Notes: generated from the letters alone by a model not told the origin. DNA of 64,000 bases from Rhynchonema sp. JSB1_4 (GCA_030248065.1 JASAMV010004701.1:96810-160809); one strand, 5' to 3'; positions 9,932 through 22,800 are shown, counted from the first letter of the stretch. Translations and numbers: made by a program.

Positions 9932-10826
9932 CAGTGTAGTACTTGGTCAGGGTGTTGACGATAGACAGATTGGGACCCGAAATGTGTTGACGATAGATAG
10001 ATGACCCAAATCCGAAATCTGGGGGGGGGTCGACCCAAACTTGTTGACGATAGGTAGATGGTGGGGCCGGTGGGGGTGGGTCGCCAAAAATCAAGGTATA
10101 GTATAGTGCATTAAGTAGGTAATAATGTGTAAATATTAATGACAATGTATACACATGTACTAAATCAGCGCGCGATTTTTTGCCTATTTGTGGTGAAAAA
10201 TACCGATTTTGAATGTCAATTTTGGGTTTTCGAAATGTGTTGACGTTGACGATAGATACCGTAAAAACCTAAAAAGAAGGGGGGGCCTCTATTAACTCAC
10301 TGACCCCATTTTGGGGGGCTCTATTCCGGGAAGCGGGGGGCCTCTATTAATTCACTGACCCGAACCTGAAAAATTGTTCCCAGAAATACCCCCCAAAAAG
10401 CCTTAAAAAAGGGGATTGAAAGGATGTTTTTTCGATTGTAATCGCATTTATTCGTGTCTATTCGTCAATAGGAGGCGTATTATGTGCCCTGAACGAACAA
10501 CAAACGTGCATAAATGTACCTGTACACCACTATCAAGCCTTAATACACTACAGTATAGGGGATGTTGCTTAAGGGGGCTCTATTCCGGGGGGCCTCTATT
10601 AATTCACTGACCCCTTTTTGGGGGGGGCTGTATTACGGGGGGGGCTGGGGCTCTATTCCGGGGGGGGGCTGTATTTAGGTTTTTACGGTAGATTGTTCCC
10701 AAAATTTGTTGACGATAGATAGATTTGCCCATATGTGTTGACACGATAGATAGATGAAATCAAAAAGTGTTGACGATAGATAGATGAATTTGGGGGGACC
10801 CCCACCCCACCCCCCAAGTACTACCC
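9932..10826. mobile_element. Probable MITE of the GTTGACGATAGATAGAT family
   Basis: The left end CAGTGTAGTACTTGG starts in the target duplication of the previous MITE. The right end is probably CCAAGTACTACCCTG near 10826. Inside are many copies of TGTTGACGATAGATAGAT. It is interrupted by the TA-flanked element at 10259-10688. Related text is at 23428-23540 and 24107-24245. Confidence 0.5.
10259..10688. mobile_element. Mariner-type MITE (TA target site)
   Basis: The ends are CCGTAAAAACCTAAA and, inverted, TTTAGGTTTTTACGG. TA lies on both sides (10257-10258 and 10689-10690). The interior repeats GGGGGGCTCTATT and CACTGACCCC. The same end text recurs near 24847 and 28762. A TA target site with CCGT-type ends suggests the Tc1/mariner group; no transposase is present. 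Confidence 0.65.
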
Positions 10827-11249
10827 TGCCTTAGGGGTAACCCCCTCCCCCAGGAACTACACTGCAACCTAAATACAAGGGGGTTCTATTAATTCACTAA
10901 CCCCATTTTGGGGGCTCTATTACGGGGGGCTCTTTCCGAGAAGGAGGCTCTATTAAGTCACTGATGCGAATCTGAAAAATTCTTCCCAGAAATACCCCTG
11001 AAAACGCCTAACATGGGGTTTGAAAGGATGTGTTTTTCGCTTATAATCACATTTATTCGTGTCTCTCAGTGTAGTTCCTGGGGGGAGGAGGACCCGCGTG
11101 CCTTCGGCCCTTTCGCGCTTCGTCTTGGCCATTTTGATGTGTTTTAAAAACTTCGCTGTCAATTTTTCTCGCCATTATCGCCCATCAGCTCAAACGCTCA
11201 GTCCAAATTTTTTTAGTTATCCATGCGCTAGTTTCTCGTATTCCCAAAA
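10827..11249. other. gap before PRRC1, repeat fragments
   Basis: This contains a right end of the CAGTGTAGTTCCTGG family (10851-10862), a left end at 11066-11080, and GGGGGGCTCTATT text between them. The PRRC1 promoter should lie in the last 150 bases. I see no clear TATA box. Confidence 0.4.
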
Positions 11250-14200
11250 ATGATGCAAGAGGATCAAACAACAGGAGGTGGAGGGGCGGGCGTTGTTGAC
11301 TCAGTCAGTGGAAATGGCAGTGAACCCTTCGAAGTGGTTGCCCCAATTGTTGCGTCTGTGGAGAATAAACCAGGTTAGGTCAGCAATGATCAACAATGGA
11401 ACGCAATGAGCATCATATTCTTACAATGTTACGAATTTCAGGTGCCAGTTTGCCGGCGCCATCGGCCCTTCCAGCATTTGCAATGCCCAAGTCTGGTGAC
11501 GGCATTCCAAAGCCACCATCAATGCCATCTGCTGCTGTGGCACCACCACCCATTCGACCGCCAATCAGCAGTGGCAATGCACCGCCAACTGGCAATCCGT
11601 TCAGGTTGAAAACTTTAGCGTCGATATCAAACTTGGTGATCGGATATGACTTGCCTTGGTCGCGCGTGATTCTTGCATTAATGATGTAAAGAAATTTACT
11701 GGAGCCATTCATTTCGTCCAGCTGATTAGTTATTCGTTTTTAGGCTCGCACCCGCACGCTGGAAGAAATTAGTGGCATTACTAAATTCTTAATATCCTTA
11801 ATTCGAGAAACTCACGTGACCAAGGCAGGTGGATTGGACGGCGGGCTGGACGTCACCTCCCTGCAGTGCTCGCTATCAACGTAGACAGTGTGGTGGCAGG
11901 CCAATCGACCCAAGATACCCTAGGGGGGGTAGGTTTCTGAGTTACTCGAGATACCCCCAGAGGCTACCCAAGATACCCCTATCGTCCGTCAAAAGGCGAA
12001 AAGGCCGTTTTTTTGCATGCAATTTAACTGCAAATTGGCCTAAAACTAGGTACTTTTTACATGTTTGCCGAAAATTGGCCTAAAGTGACCATTTTTGGGT
12101 GTTGCGATTTTTAGGGGTTCCGAGGTCGAAAAACACCTGGTTATGCCTTTGAAAAGCATAGATTTACTTACTCGAGATACCCTTTGGGGTCGGCTCGAGA
12201 TAGATACCCTTCCCCCATCCCCCCGAAGGGTTTACTCGAGATAGATACCCCTTAGGGGGGAATCCCCCCCGTCCCCCCTCCCCCAGCCACCACAGTGAAC
12301 GTACATGCTGCCGTGTTCAATGGCATCGCCTCTCAACGACGTGAACCAACATTTCCCAACCATTCAAGTAATGTGCAAGCCAGTCCTGAGTGGCACCGCA
12401 TTAAGACATCACATCAGATCCGATCGCCAAGTTTGATATCGCTCCAGTTTGATATAAAATTAGTTATATGATTATTTATATGGTAGATTTATTTTGAAAT
12501 TCGCAAGATGACTTCTTGTGCACATGCACTGTTGCCCAACATTGATTGATTATTTGCCAACGTCCGGTTGTCGTGGTCTTATTGTTGACTGAAGATGTCC
12601 GACAGATCTTCTGCGCATTTGATCGGGTTACGCCACAGATCGATTGGGCTCGTGGATACGGGTCGGCTTTTGCAACGAAACAGATGTTCGACCGTGTCAG
12701 GCTCGGTGTAGCATCGAGGGCACACGTTTTGTATGTTTGGGTCGATGCGATTGCGATATGAGTTCAGCATGCGGCAGTGCCCACTGCGTAATTGCGCCAG
12801 GGTGCATCTTGTACGCCGATCCAGCGACTCTTCTTCTGGGTTGATGTCGGGTGGTTTGGTGCCCAGGACCCGATTGACGCTGAGTGCCGCCTTGTCCTGG
12901 GAGACGAAGTCGGTGTGGATCGCTTTCAGCGTTTTGCCGTAGTCGTACTTCTTCTTCGTCATTACGGTGTTGCGTTGTACAGCTTCCGCGAATTTGGACT
13001 GAAGAGTAGGTCGACGTTTGGCTTTCGTGTGAGGGTCGGATGTCGTATCGTGGCAGGGATGTTCACGAAGTTGCGCTGCTGCCAGGAATTGCGCGCTGAC
13101 CATGTCGAGATGGCGGTTGACAGTCAGCTGCTTGCACTCTTGGTGAAGGTGGTCTGTATTTGACATCAGATGACAGCCGGAAATGACCCTCAACGCGGCA
13201 TTTTGGGCTGGCTGGATGCGGTCAATGCCCTTCTTGTTCGCGGTTGGTTTCCATACCGGCGCAGCGTAGTTTATTATAGACTTGCTGATGGCATTGAAGG
13301 TGACATTGAGGGTCTCCTTGCTTTGTCCCCAGCTAGTGCCTGCCAGCGCCTTCAGGATCGAGTTGCGCGATTGTACCCGCGACCGAATTGACTCGCAATG
13401 GCGTTCGAATCTGATGCCTGGGTCGAATACGACACCCAGAATTTTCGGGTAGGAGTCGCTGGGAAGCCGTTGATGTATATGGGTGGAGTGAAGGATTTGA
13501 CCGCGGGTTTGCGGCCTGTTGCCCAACATCGCATATTTTTAGCATGTCTTCTGCCAGTGGAGCGCCACGCCCGGTCATGTCGGCCACCCAACCAGCTTCG
13601 AACACCAACGTTCCAATGGCATCTATGCCGCCACCAGCTTCTACAGCGCCACCCGGGTACTTTTTTGGGGTAATTTTTCTAGGAACAAAGGGCTTCAAAC
13701 TACATTTTCATTCCCGCAGTTTCAGTTTCGCACCGCCGACCGTCCCGGCAACAGTGGGCGTTGATCTCAGTGACGCGATGGCACAATTGGGGGTTGGACC
13801 ACCACCGGTACCTAATGATCCGACACAAGAGCAACCCGGATGGGGATTGGGTGGCTGGATCAAGGACACAGTCGCTGCGTCGCCGCTGCTCTCGAATTTG
13901 GCCGAAAAAGCAAAGGTGAAAAAACAAAGACAAAGACTGTATTTGTTGCAAAAATGACTGATTGATTTGTTACTCAATGTATCTTACTTCCCCATGTTAT
14001 ACTCATGTTTCAGACAGGTGTGGACACCATGATCACGACTTTGGACCCACAAATGAAGGAATACATGTGTAAGCAAAGTCGCAACATAATTTTGTTGAAT
14101 TTTAAGTTTTTTGTGTCGCATAAGGTGCATACCTCTATTTGGTCAAAATCAACATTCCTTGCAGTTGCCAGTGGCGCGGTTGAAATTGCGATCGCTTCTG

Positions 14201-15062
14201 ATAAAGAGCCGAAAATTATCGGAATCAAAGACGGTATGTAGTACGAAAAGCGGCATTACAGCCTGTCCGTGTGCAAGTTCAAATTTTTGTTGATGAAATT
14301 TTCAGGTTTCCAAAAAGAATTTACCACGGTCGTGGTTCGAGGTTTAGGCGCTCCGGGCATGTCCGCTGCTCAGACAATAGCCATTCAGCCAGTGGGCTTT
14401 GACAACGGAAAGAAGGCTAGATTCATTTTTTCTGTTAAACAGCAGATAACTGCTGTCAAAATAAATTTTCAACAGGGTGCTGAACAACGGATACAGTTGC
14501 TGCGTCAGTCCGGACTCGTGCAAGACGGTGGCGTGATCGTCGGAGTGGAGAATTTCGTGGTTGAAGTGACCAAAGACTGGTGTGTTTCTGTGAGGTCTCC
14601 GTGTTATCGGCCTGTAATTGGAATATTTTTTTGCAGTTGGGTTGACATAGGATGTCTAGTGCTCGACGACCCGTATCGAAACGTGAAATGCACGACCTAC
14701 ACACAACCAACGGTGGTGCCACATAATGCTGTGCGCAACATGCAGGTAGCCCAGGGACTTATTCTCAAATTTTATTTCTTCCCTCTTAAAATTGTGCCGT
14801 TATTTACTCCGTCCCCTTAATTGTGTCAATGCTTTCACAGTCTCACACGCCATCCGACTACCCGCAACGTTCGACAGGTTTCGCAGTGACCGTGGGTCAA
14901 GCGATGGCCGAATCGGAGTCGGTGAATCCGTGTGATTGGCACGCACATGTCGGTGCTTTGGCTCGCACTGCCTTGATCACAAATGCAGCACATGCACTAG
15001 CCAGGCAGTACAAAAGGCTAGTGATGGCTGGGGGAGGACAAGATACGATGTCGTGCAAATAG
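11250..15062 (+). CDS. PRRC1: PRRC1 homologue (proline-rich coiled-coil 1)
   Basis: Ten exons join in frame to 421 residues, close to the vertebrate protein (about 445). Exons: 11250-11373, 11442-11604, 13543-13656, 13720-13915, 14014-14068, 14165-14233, 14306-14415, 14476-14579, 14637-14745, 14841-15062. The N-terminal third is Pro/Ala/Ser-rich and low complexity, as in the family. The C-terminal two thirds carry hallmark segments: GWGLGGWIKD, TGVDTMITTLDPQM, IAIQPVGF, GVENFVVEV, DIGCLVLDDP and a final TGFAVTVGQ...DWH block. PRRC1 proteins are linked to ER exit sites and to the PKA RI-alpha subunit in vertebrates. The role here is inferred. Intron 2 is about 1.9 kb and holds a MITE and a LINE fragment; the others are 60-100 nt. 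The 60-nt step 14416-14475 needs a GC-AG intron (AAG|gctaga). If it is not spliced it is an in-frame 20-residue insertion. Two adjacent ATGs begin the ORF; I chose the first. Confidence 0.93.
11886..12297. mobile_element. MITE in PRRC1 intron 2
   Basis: The ends are CAGTGTGGTGGC and GCCACCACAGTG. Flanking octamers AACGTAGA (11878-11885) and AACGTACA (12298-12305) match at 7 of 8 bases, an ageing target duplication. The interior has repeated ACTCGAGATACCC text. A decayed relative is at 29135-29305. Confidence 0.7.
12543..13516 (-). mobile_element. 5'-truncated LINE (jockey-like) with 13-bp TSD in PRRC1 intron 2
   Basis: The 13 bases TGTTGCCCAACAT occur at both borders (12530-12542 and 13517-13529), as expected for target-primed reverse transcription. 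On the minus strand the 3' end is an ATCA-type tail. Only the 3' part of the element is present. It is antisense to PRRC1 and ends 26 bases before the exon-3 splice acceptor. Confidence 0.85.
12579..13516 (-). pseudogene. C-terminal fragment of a jockey-like reverse transcriptase
   Basis: This is an open frame of about 310 codons. Recognisable family text includes LGVVFDP near the N-side, LKALAGTSWGQ, YAAPVW, and QNAALRVISG with DHLH following. This region lies just after the polymerase palm in jockey/CR1-type LINE proteins. It ends with a CPRC...DTVEHLFRC zinc-finger-like motif (C-x2-C-x7-H-x4-C), common at the C-terminus of such proteins. The catalytic FADD box and the endonuclease are missing through 5' truncation, so it cannot act alone. 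The frame is uninterrupted, which argues for a fairly recent insertion. Confidence 0.85.
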
Positions 15063-16245
15063 AATGACGATAAAACGATCTGCTGGTTATAGTTTACTCG
15101 ACATGTTTGTTCTGGCTTATCGGTTTTCGGGCTGCTGCTCCCAGATTTTCTTGTCCACACAAGGGCATAATTGTACGAGGAATTTTACTCATGAATTTTT
15201 TATTGGTAGAGCAATTTGTATCAAGGAAGAGAATTGTGTCGCCGTGCAGTTCAGTAGAGCAAATGAACTCCATTGAACTAAGTTGGTTATTTCTCCTTTC
15301 TCGGCCATCAGCCGGCAGCTGTAATTCTGTGAACAATATTTGGGCTGTCTTGTCTGTGGTTGTCGCATCATTTCCTGGTGTCCCTTTGGTCTTTTCTGTG
15401 CCTTCTGTTGATATCCACTGTGGTTTTCTCATTGTGTTGCTGCACTGACTGTAAGTAGTCGACTATGGTTATTACTGACAGGGACACACGATTGTACTGT
15501 GAAATTTATTCTATTTATTTGTCGCTATATGACAACAAAACAACGTGGCATTTTCTTCGAATAAAAATCTCCATAACAACGTAAATCAACAGTTTGTCAA
15601 ACAGAATGTGCTGCTATAACTTGAATTGCGCGCCCCGACGCTTTGACGTCCGGTCTTTCTGACATGGTGACTTTTGTTTCAACCCCTGCATCTCATTGTT
15701 GACTTGTTTTTGTAGATTTGTGAAGAACTCCGTTGAAGTGGACGACTTTGTCTTACGATTGTCACGATCTTCAGTTTCCTCAGATTTCTGTAAAGTGGTA
15801 CTTCTTGTCAGCAGGGATGGAAAGATATCGGGTATCAGGATGTTCTTCCAGAGTATCAGGTATTACACTTTGCAACTGCAACCCCTTCTCAGACGCAGCT
15901 CTGCAGACAGTGTTTCAGGAAGTAAAGAAATCCTGAAATGTATACGGGAGCTGTTTTCATGTTGCATGACACAACAACACAACACGATTTTTATGAATAA
16001 ACTCAATTCGTTGCGCGTAGCACTTACTGGCCATCTCAAATAAAATCACGTGCGAAACTTGCCACAAACCTCATTTTTGCTATAAATAATGTGTAACAGC
16101 AGTCAGTTTTGCCCGTTTCGGCCTGTTTTAACAGCCGGGCGAGGTGCCAGGCCTCCTCGGCGCGAATCCCTCAAGCCAAATGACCTCCAAAAAGTACCAC
16201 GATCAGATTGTATAAAAACTTCACCTCTCCCCCCGAAGCCGATCC
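15063..16245. other. gap between convergent PRRC1 and MPP10
   Basis: This holds the two 3' UTRs. An AATAAA lies at 15560-15565. A 115-codon + strand frame at 15696-16043 has no recognisable motif, and its in-frame codons do not look coding. I could not find an extra MPP10 exon here, although one is possible. Confidence 0.4.
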
Positions 16246-18739
16246 CTACTTGTGAGAGGCAGTACCAACCTGGAAAATGAAGCCGACCTTTTTTACTTTC
16301 TTGACGCGTCCTATTTTCGACAGTTCCGCCAATCCGCCCTTGTCACGACCCACTTTGTCGGCAATCACTTTCTGACGAATTTTCTTCTTGCGTCGCGCAC
16401 GTAGCTTGTCAGATTTTGTGGTCTCTTCGATGGCTTTCAGTTCGTTGGTTTGACGAGCCTGTGAATCGACATTAAATGAAATCAGGCGGATATAAATGAG
16501 AAAGATTGAATAAAATCCACCTTGACTTCCTCGGGCGCCACCGTAATTTCATTGCTAGTGCCCACCGGTGCGACTTCCTCCATTTGAATGCTACGCATGT
16601 TGTTCACTATGCTCACTTCAGCTGTCAGCTGCAGAATGAGAAAAAAATTTCAAACATCTTTTTTTATGAATGACATGTTATGATGACTGACCGCTTTCGG
16701 CGTGTAATGGAAATGCGTCAATTTATCGAGCGTATCAAACAACTCTTTCATTTGCGCTTGAATCGCTTCGTGTTTCGGGTTGGTTGCGTCTTCCTCTTGT
16801 TTCTGAAATGCAAGTAATTATTGTTTTGCGAAACTGTTTGTGATGGCATGAACTAAAGTAAGACCGAACCAGTGTTTGTTTCTGGAACTCCTTTTCATAG
16901 ATTTCAGCCAACGATTGTTTGCTCTTCTGTTGTTCCAACACCAATTCATTGCGGTATTTCCGTGGTTCAACCTGCGGTCGATGTTTGCGCTCGACATCAT
17001 CCCACGCCTGAAACAATGACGAATTGATCTGGCCAACAATTACGAACACGCGCCAGAACGTTTTGCAGAATAGTTGAATCGAGGGCAGTGTGGAGAATAC
17101 CGCTGGTGAGAAAACCAAAACCTTGCTTCATGAATAAGTGTCGAGCGCCACACAAGGAAATACTGACTGAGAACCGCACGCCAAAGGCATTTACGCGGCT
17201 GGACATTTGAACTGCGGTTCACGGCTGAGCTGTCAGGAAAGAAAAGCTTGCGAACTTTGTCACGAATTCGTTGTTTGATGAGCGCTTCCAGACGAGCGGT
17301 CACATCTTCAGTAATGATCGGGGCTGAAGGTCGGTACAACGTCAGAACCATCATGACGACATAGATAAACTAAATGTTGATCATTTACCCAATTTCGTAG
17401 CCCTATCGAATTGTAGATGTTCCTCCAGCATTGCATTCTGCGGTCGATCCCGACTGCTCACTTCGCCAGTCAACTGCCACGGTTTGTCACCAAGATTCGT
17501 CTCCTCGAGTGTACTGATCTTGGATTGCAGCTAAAAATGCGACGGCTTGCAGCAACAGTTTTGCGTAAAAATTGAAATAGTTCTTTCAAAGTTCTGACTG
17601 TGCTCAGGTCTCAAAACAACTGTGCGTCAGTCAGCAGAAGCAGAAGAGCTACGCAGGCAAGCCACCGTACCCTCTGTTGACGTCTGGTGAATTCTGTGGG
17701 CTCTGTTACAACCGAAGTCTGAGGCTCATCTTGTCCATGCGCAGGAGCAACTGATTCTTGGTCATCAGCAGCCTCTGATTCAATTTGCCGTGCTGCATCA
17801 ACATTTCCAGCTGTTGCACCATTCGCCTGCTCCCCAAACGGTGGGTCGAAAAACTGTGCGTACGTGTAGTCGCAGTCGACTTGATCGTCCTGAAACATCA
17901 GCAAATGAAAGCAATCGATGGCTTGCTGAGCATTGGACTCAAGAAATGCAAACGCGAGTAACCACCAGCAAACTGCCCAACAGAACTCAAACACCAGAAA
18001 CGCACCTCATCCCCTTCAGCCAAGTCACCCAGCGCTTCCAATTCTCTGTTCCCCTTCTCCAAATCGTCACAAAACGCGTTCATATCTGCCAAACTGAAGA
18101 AGTTGTCATCGACTTTTGTTCGTTTTCGGGCTGGCTGACTGCTTTGAACCGGTGGTTTCTCTTTCGCAGACGAGCCTGGATGCGAATCGCCCTGTTCAGT
18201 GTCGCGAGAGTCACGCTGATTGTCCCGATCTTCGAGCCACAAACTGGACGGACTGTTAATGGTTGCAACGTCATTGTTGGCCTCGTGATCTCGCAGCAGC
18301 ACCATTTCGTGCCCAGCTGACAGCGCGTTCCGCAGCGCCTTGAGACGGTGCCGATTTTGGACGTCAATCTGCAAGAAAACACTACGTTGAGCAGAAACAT
18401 TTCCTCATCCAATAAAACACTGAGAAACTAATACAAGACAGACCTAAGAACAACGCCAGTGAAAGGCATTGACGAACCTGTTGCCATAGCATTTCCTCAT
18501 CGGCACCCTGAGTGGTCAGCGAGGACAAGGTGCCCGTGCGATCACCACCACTGCATTCAGCCGACTTTGCACTCTTGTACGCACCGCACAAACTGGATAG
18601 CGCTGATGACGGCCCGTTTGCGACACAACTACAAATGTGGCGCAGCATTGGCACAAATCATAACACAAAAATAACAACATTATGAAAATAACAACCTTGC
18701 CCAAAAGCCACCGGCGTCGCTCATCTTGTCAGATTCCAT
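16246..18739 (-). CDS. MPHOSPH10: U3 snoRNP protein MPP10 (M-phase phosphoprotein 10)
   Basis: Ten exons in transcription order: 18739-18696, 18628-18478, 18368-18006, 17889-17671, 17530-17389, 17323-17256, 17007-16870, 16802-16692, 16628-16521, 16458-16246. They join in frame to 518 residues (human about 680, yeast about 590). Diagnostic stretches are DDNFFSLADMNAF, LGDKPWQLTGEV, APIITEDV with IKQRIRD, AWDDV, KQSLAEIYEKEF and MEEVAPV. They appear in the family's order. MPP10 binds U3 snoRNA with IMP3 and IMP4 in the nucleolar processome that cuts pre-18S rRNA. The middle is acidic and Glu/Asp/Gln-rich, as usual. The start ATG is 7 nt after a TTTGCAG acceptor, which may be a 5' UTR intron or a trans-splice site. 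The last exon may be spliced at CAG|gttggt to a further exon, which I could not find; as read, it stops at 16246. Confidence 0.93.
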
Positions 18740-19399
18740 TTTTGCAGCCTGCAAACGAGAGACCAAACTGTTATCTAAATTAAATATTGCCATATCTAAC
18801 TTCAAATTATTCAACAATCCAGAAGAAAATAAGTGAGCCGGCAAAAAACCGGTATCTAGCCCCACAAGCACAACTAAATCCAACACCTAGCTGAATAATT
18901 TTATTAGTGAGATAAAGACAACCGAGAGATAGTGTGTGAATAACGGAAGCTCACGCCAACGCCAAGTACTTAGAAAAGATACAATACATGCATATCCTGA
19001 AAAATATGAACACAAGAAAATTAAAAACAACAGACAAATTTGACATAAAAGTAGAAACGACGAAAAAATGAACTTGGCATACGTAACGGCAACTTGGAAC
19101 ATCAGTCACACTGCTGCATTTGGGATCACAAATTTATCAAAAACAGTAAAATACACGCTCAGTTCAGATTTTAGTGAGAATCTGTGCAAAATAGACGCAA
19201 AATAGCAAGCAACAAAGTACGACACATAGAAAAATACACAACCAACCAATCAGGCAACCGATAATGCACCGTGATTAATGCACACAAAATGTTCTGTAAG
19301 AAAAATGGATTATTATCTGGTGTTCCATAATTTGTTGCGGTCTAACGACTAGGGCAGGCACACGTTCCACAAAAACACCTACAACAGGAAAGGGATGTA
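18740..19399. other. gap between MPP10 and ARP3
   Basis: AT-rich single-copy-looking DNA with no convincing exon. It probably contains the MPP10 promoter and 5' leader. Confidence 0.4.
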
Positions 19400-19758
19400 T
19401 AGTCCAGCCACGAACTCATGAGACGACTTTTTTTGAAATTGGCTTATGCGGATCCAATAATGTTCCGGTTCCACGTATTTCGGAAATGAAAGAAAGAGAA
19501 ACGCATGTATTTTTTAAAAACACGCTCTCTCAATCGGTGCGTAATTTCCCTTTTGACTCCCAAAACATTCGTGTGTTGAACGACGTTGCTGTTCGCGTAA
19601 GCACGCAACAAATTGAGGTCAGCCAGCTGGAACTTGTCATCATGTCTCTCAGCCCGATCTCTTTCTTTTGTTTGCGAAAACCCGTGTAACCGGTGCATTT
19701 TTGGATCTGGCGAGGCAAGCTTTAAAAAAAGTCGTCTCATGAGCTGGTGGTTGGACTA
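19400..19758. mobile_element. Mariner-type MITE (TAGTCCAGCCAC family)
   Basis: The left end TAGTCCAGCCACGAACTC pairs with the right end GAGCTGGTGGTTGGACTA, and TA flanks both. ATGAGACGACTTTTTTTGAA text extends the inverted repeat. A diverged copy is at 59580-59935. The outer TAGTCC is shared with the elements at 43745 and 51906. Confidence 0.7.
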
Positions 19759-19819
19759 TACCGTAGACTTGATAAATGTTTATGAGATAAATAGATGCGT
19801 TCATGTTCTTCACTAGTTC

Positions 19820-22800
19820 TTATGTTAGTACCCCAAACACAGGGTTGTATCGACACACTGACGGTCCTTTCTCCATGTACTCGGCCTTGGTGTGAGCAAC
19901 GTTGTAGAACTCGGGCTGCAACAAAACAAAGTAATTGTTTATTTGGGAGCACGTGGCACGAGGTGGAAACGTTCTTGCAGCAACGCCGTGGTTGTTGTGA
20001 TCCAACGGTGAAACGGTGAAACATTTCACATTCCAATACATCACATATTTGCAAAAACGTCTTGACGATGGCTCACCGTTGAGGCGAGCATGCTGCCACC
20101 AAACCACACGGCATATCTTTGCATTTTGTGAGTGACAACATTGACATCAATTGGTTTGGGCTGAAATAATTACAGAACTATTGTCAGTCGTAGATCAGAT
20201 CAAAGAAAAAAACAGAAAAGTGCACATACCTTGATACGTCCTTGTGACAATTCCTCGTTCACTTTCATTCTGTATTCGGTGACGCGTTTTAGATCACGCT
20301 GTAATCGACGACCGAAATCCTTGAACATCGTTGAGCCACCGCTCAGCACAATGTTCTCGTACAATCCTACAAATTATGATGGTATTCAATAGTTAACGGA
20401 CGTGAATATTAGCTTTTACTTTGCAAAAGAATTCAGTAGTGCATTCAGAATAAGAATCCCGAACCTCGTCTGACGTCAATGGGACACTGTTGGATAGCTG
20501 AATCGAGAGATTCCGAAATCGGAGTCGTGAAATCCGGATTAGCAAACTGAAAGAATACAAAGGATTGAGTAAGAAATTAGAAAGTAAACGCAGGGAAAAG
20601 CCGAGTCATAATAACCTCCGGGTGGAAGAATATTTCTGGTCCCAAAAATCGTTCATATCCGACGTCGATATTGAACTCGTGTTTTGTGATTTGGTTGATG
20701 CCGTGGTAGACCTTCATCCATTTTGACGGCTCCGCGTCGTATTTGTGGAATTCTTTGGCCAAATCAGGCGCCACGTAACAGAAACGCTCCTGTGATAATA
20801 CAAATAAAACGGAAACTAATAGCCCGCCATTGAAATTCCGCACGAAGTGGCAATTATGGCCAACTGCATAGTTGGTATTTGGGGCAAGTGGCGTTTTTTG
20901 CTATTGGCTAACTTTGAAAAACTAAATCTTGGCCGAAGAGCAGAAACACAAAAAAACGAGTAATTGCAAACGGAAAGTAACCTTAATGGCCTTGGCAGTT
21001 TCGAGCGATTGTTCGGGCGGAATGCTGGGTTCGCGTTCACGCAGCAATTGTTGAATGAAGTAGGTGATATCACGGCCGGCAATCGGGATGTGTTTGATGC
21101 ACGAACCGATTACGTAACCCTCGGCCTAAACAACCAGCTTTTCTTGAACTCTGTCAATTAAGTTAGAAACACTGTTCACTTTGATTGATGCAACAAGCGC
21201 GAATCCTCACCACAGGAATACAGTGCGTCACACCATCACCACTGTCAATCACCAGACCGGTCAGGCTACGAGCGTCCGCCTTGCGACTCTGCCACGACGC
21301 TGACAGTGCTAAGACGGCCTGCAAGCAACGGGGACACATACGTACACAGTTGGGCACAGCTCATTTGTTGTTGGGGAAATCAAACTTAAAGATCTGGCTG
21401 GTGAGCGGAAGCCCACTCAACTGTGATCAAAACAAGTGATAACCTGTACAGCAATATAAAGTGCAGGCACATTGAATGATTCGAACATAATTTCAGCAGT
21501 ATATTCGCGATTTTCTGGCGTGTTCAGTGGAGGCTCAGTCTGAAAATTTAGATAACAGTTGATTTCTGTGAATCCAAATATAACATTACAGACCAGAAAT
21601 AGGTAATCACGCCATACCAGTAAGAAGTAGTGGTCTTCCGGCTCAGCACGTAGGTATTTGAAAATTGATTGTTCCCAGAATCGTTCCATGAGATCCCAGT
21701 CTTCGATAATGCCGTGTCGAATCGGGTACTGAATGGGGTGTGGGTGTGTCGCACCAACAGCAGGAGCAAAGTTTTGTTCAATCAAGCAAAGTTTTGTTCA
21801 ATCACCACTGATGTTTCCACTTCGAAAAAATAATTAATTTTGCTCAACATTGATGGCTTCACTTTGGAAAACGGGTAATTTTCTTCAAACGTGAAATTGA
21901 CAGAAATATTTGGAACAATTACAATTGAAAGAACAGCACCGGACAATTTAATGTCAAACTGCTCGATTTTAGATGTCCTTTCCTTTTTCAAACTATAAAG
22001 GCGTGCGCGCGTGTGGGTTCTTTTCGCAACTGTGTGGGAGTGGGCGTGTGGTTTTTCACTAAATCTGTGTGCGTGGATGTGGGGTTTCCAAAAACCGTAG
22101 GGTGTGGGTGTGGGACCCCCATATTCCGATCCCTATAGTACTGAATGACCATTATGGTCAGACAGAAATGAATTTGATAATAAATGAACCTACGATTGTG
22201 TGACTTACGACAGAAAGAGCAAGAGCAAACCGACTTTGACTGAATAGTTAGTAGCATTGACAGCATCATCGCCAATATGAAAGTCGAGATCATCGACGCC
22301 GCGCGCAACACGACGTGCCGTTTTGTCACCAACACCGGCAGCTTCTTTGATGGCAATCGCTGGAATGTGTGCACCATGTTGCGTGGCAAATGGAAAAAAT
22401 CACGCAAGCGCAAGATATGGCACCAAACCTGACGGGATTATGAACTGAGGCTCTGTGTTACTGGCGAACCCGAGTTTTGTGTATCTGAAATTCCATAACC
22501 AATGAACGGAAGAAGCTGAATATGGAGCACCACAGTGGTGTAGCTACCCAGGCGGGGCGGCAACCTACTGTACCACCAAAAATGTGGGGCGGCAACCTAA
22601 CTACTGTACCGGCCGAGCTAGGGGGGGGGAACAAATTTTTTAGGTCCAAATATTGATGAAAATGTACTGTAAAACGCTAATTTCGCGGCTAGGCGTAGCG
22701 CGCAATTTTTCGCCTATTTGGAGTGAAAAATACCGATTTTAAACCATTTTGAGCCAAAAATCGCAACTTACTGTACCAGCAACCGGGCGGCGACCTACCT

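Noticed and set aside
15696..16043. 115-codon + strand frame between PRRC1 and MPP10
   Set aside because: No recognisable motif, no signal of coding bias, and it lies where two 3' UTRs should converge.
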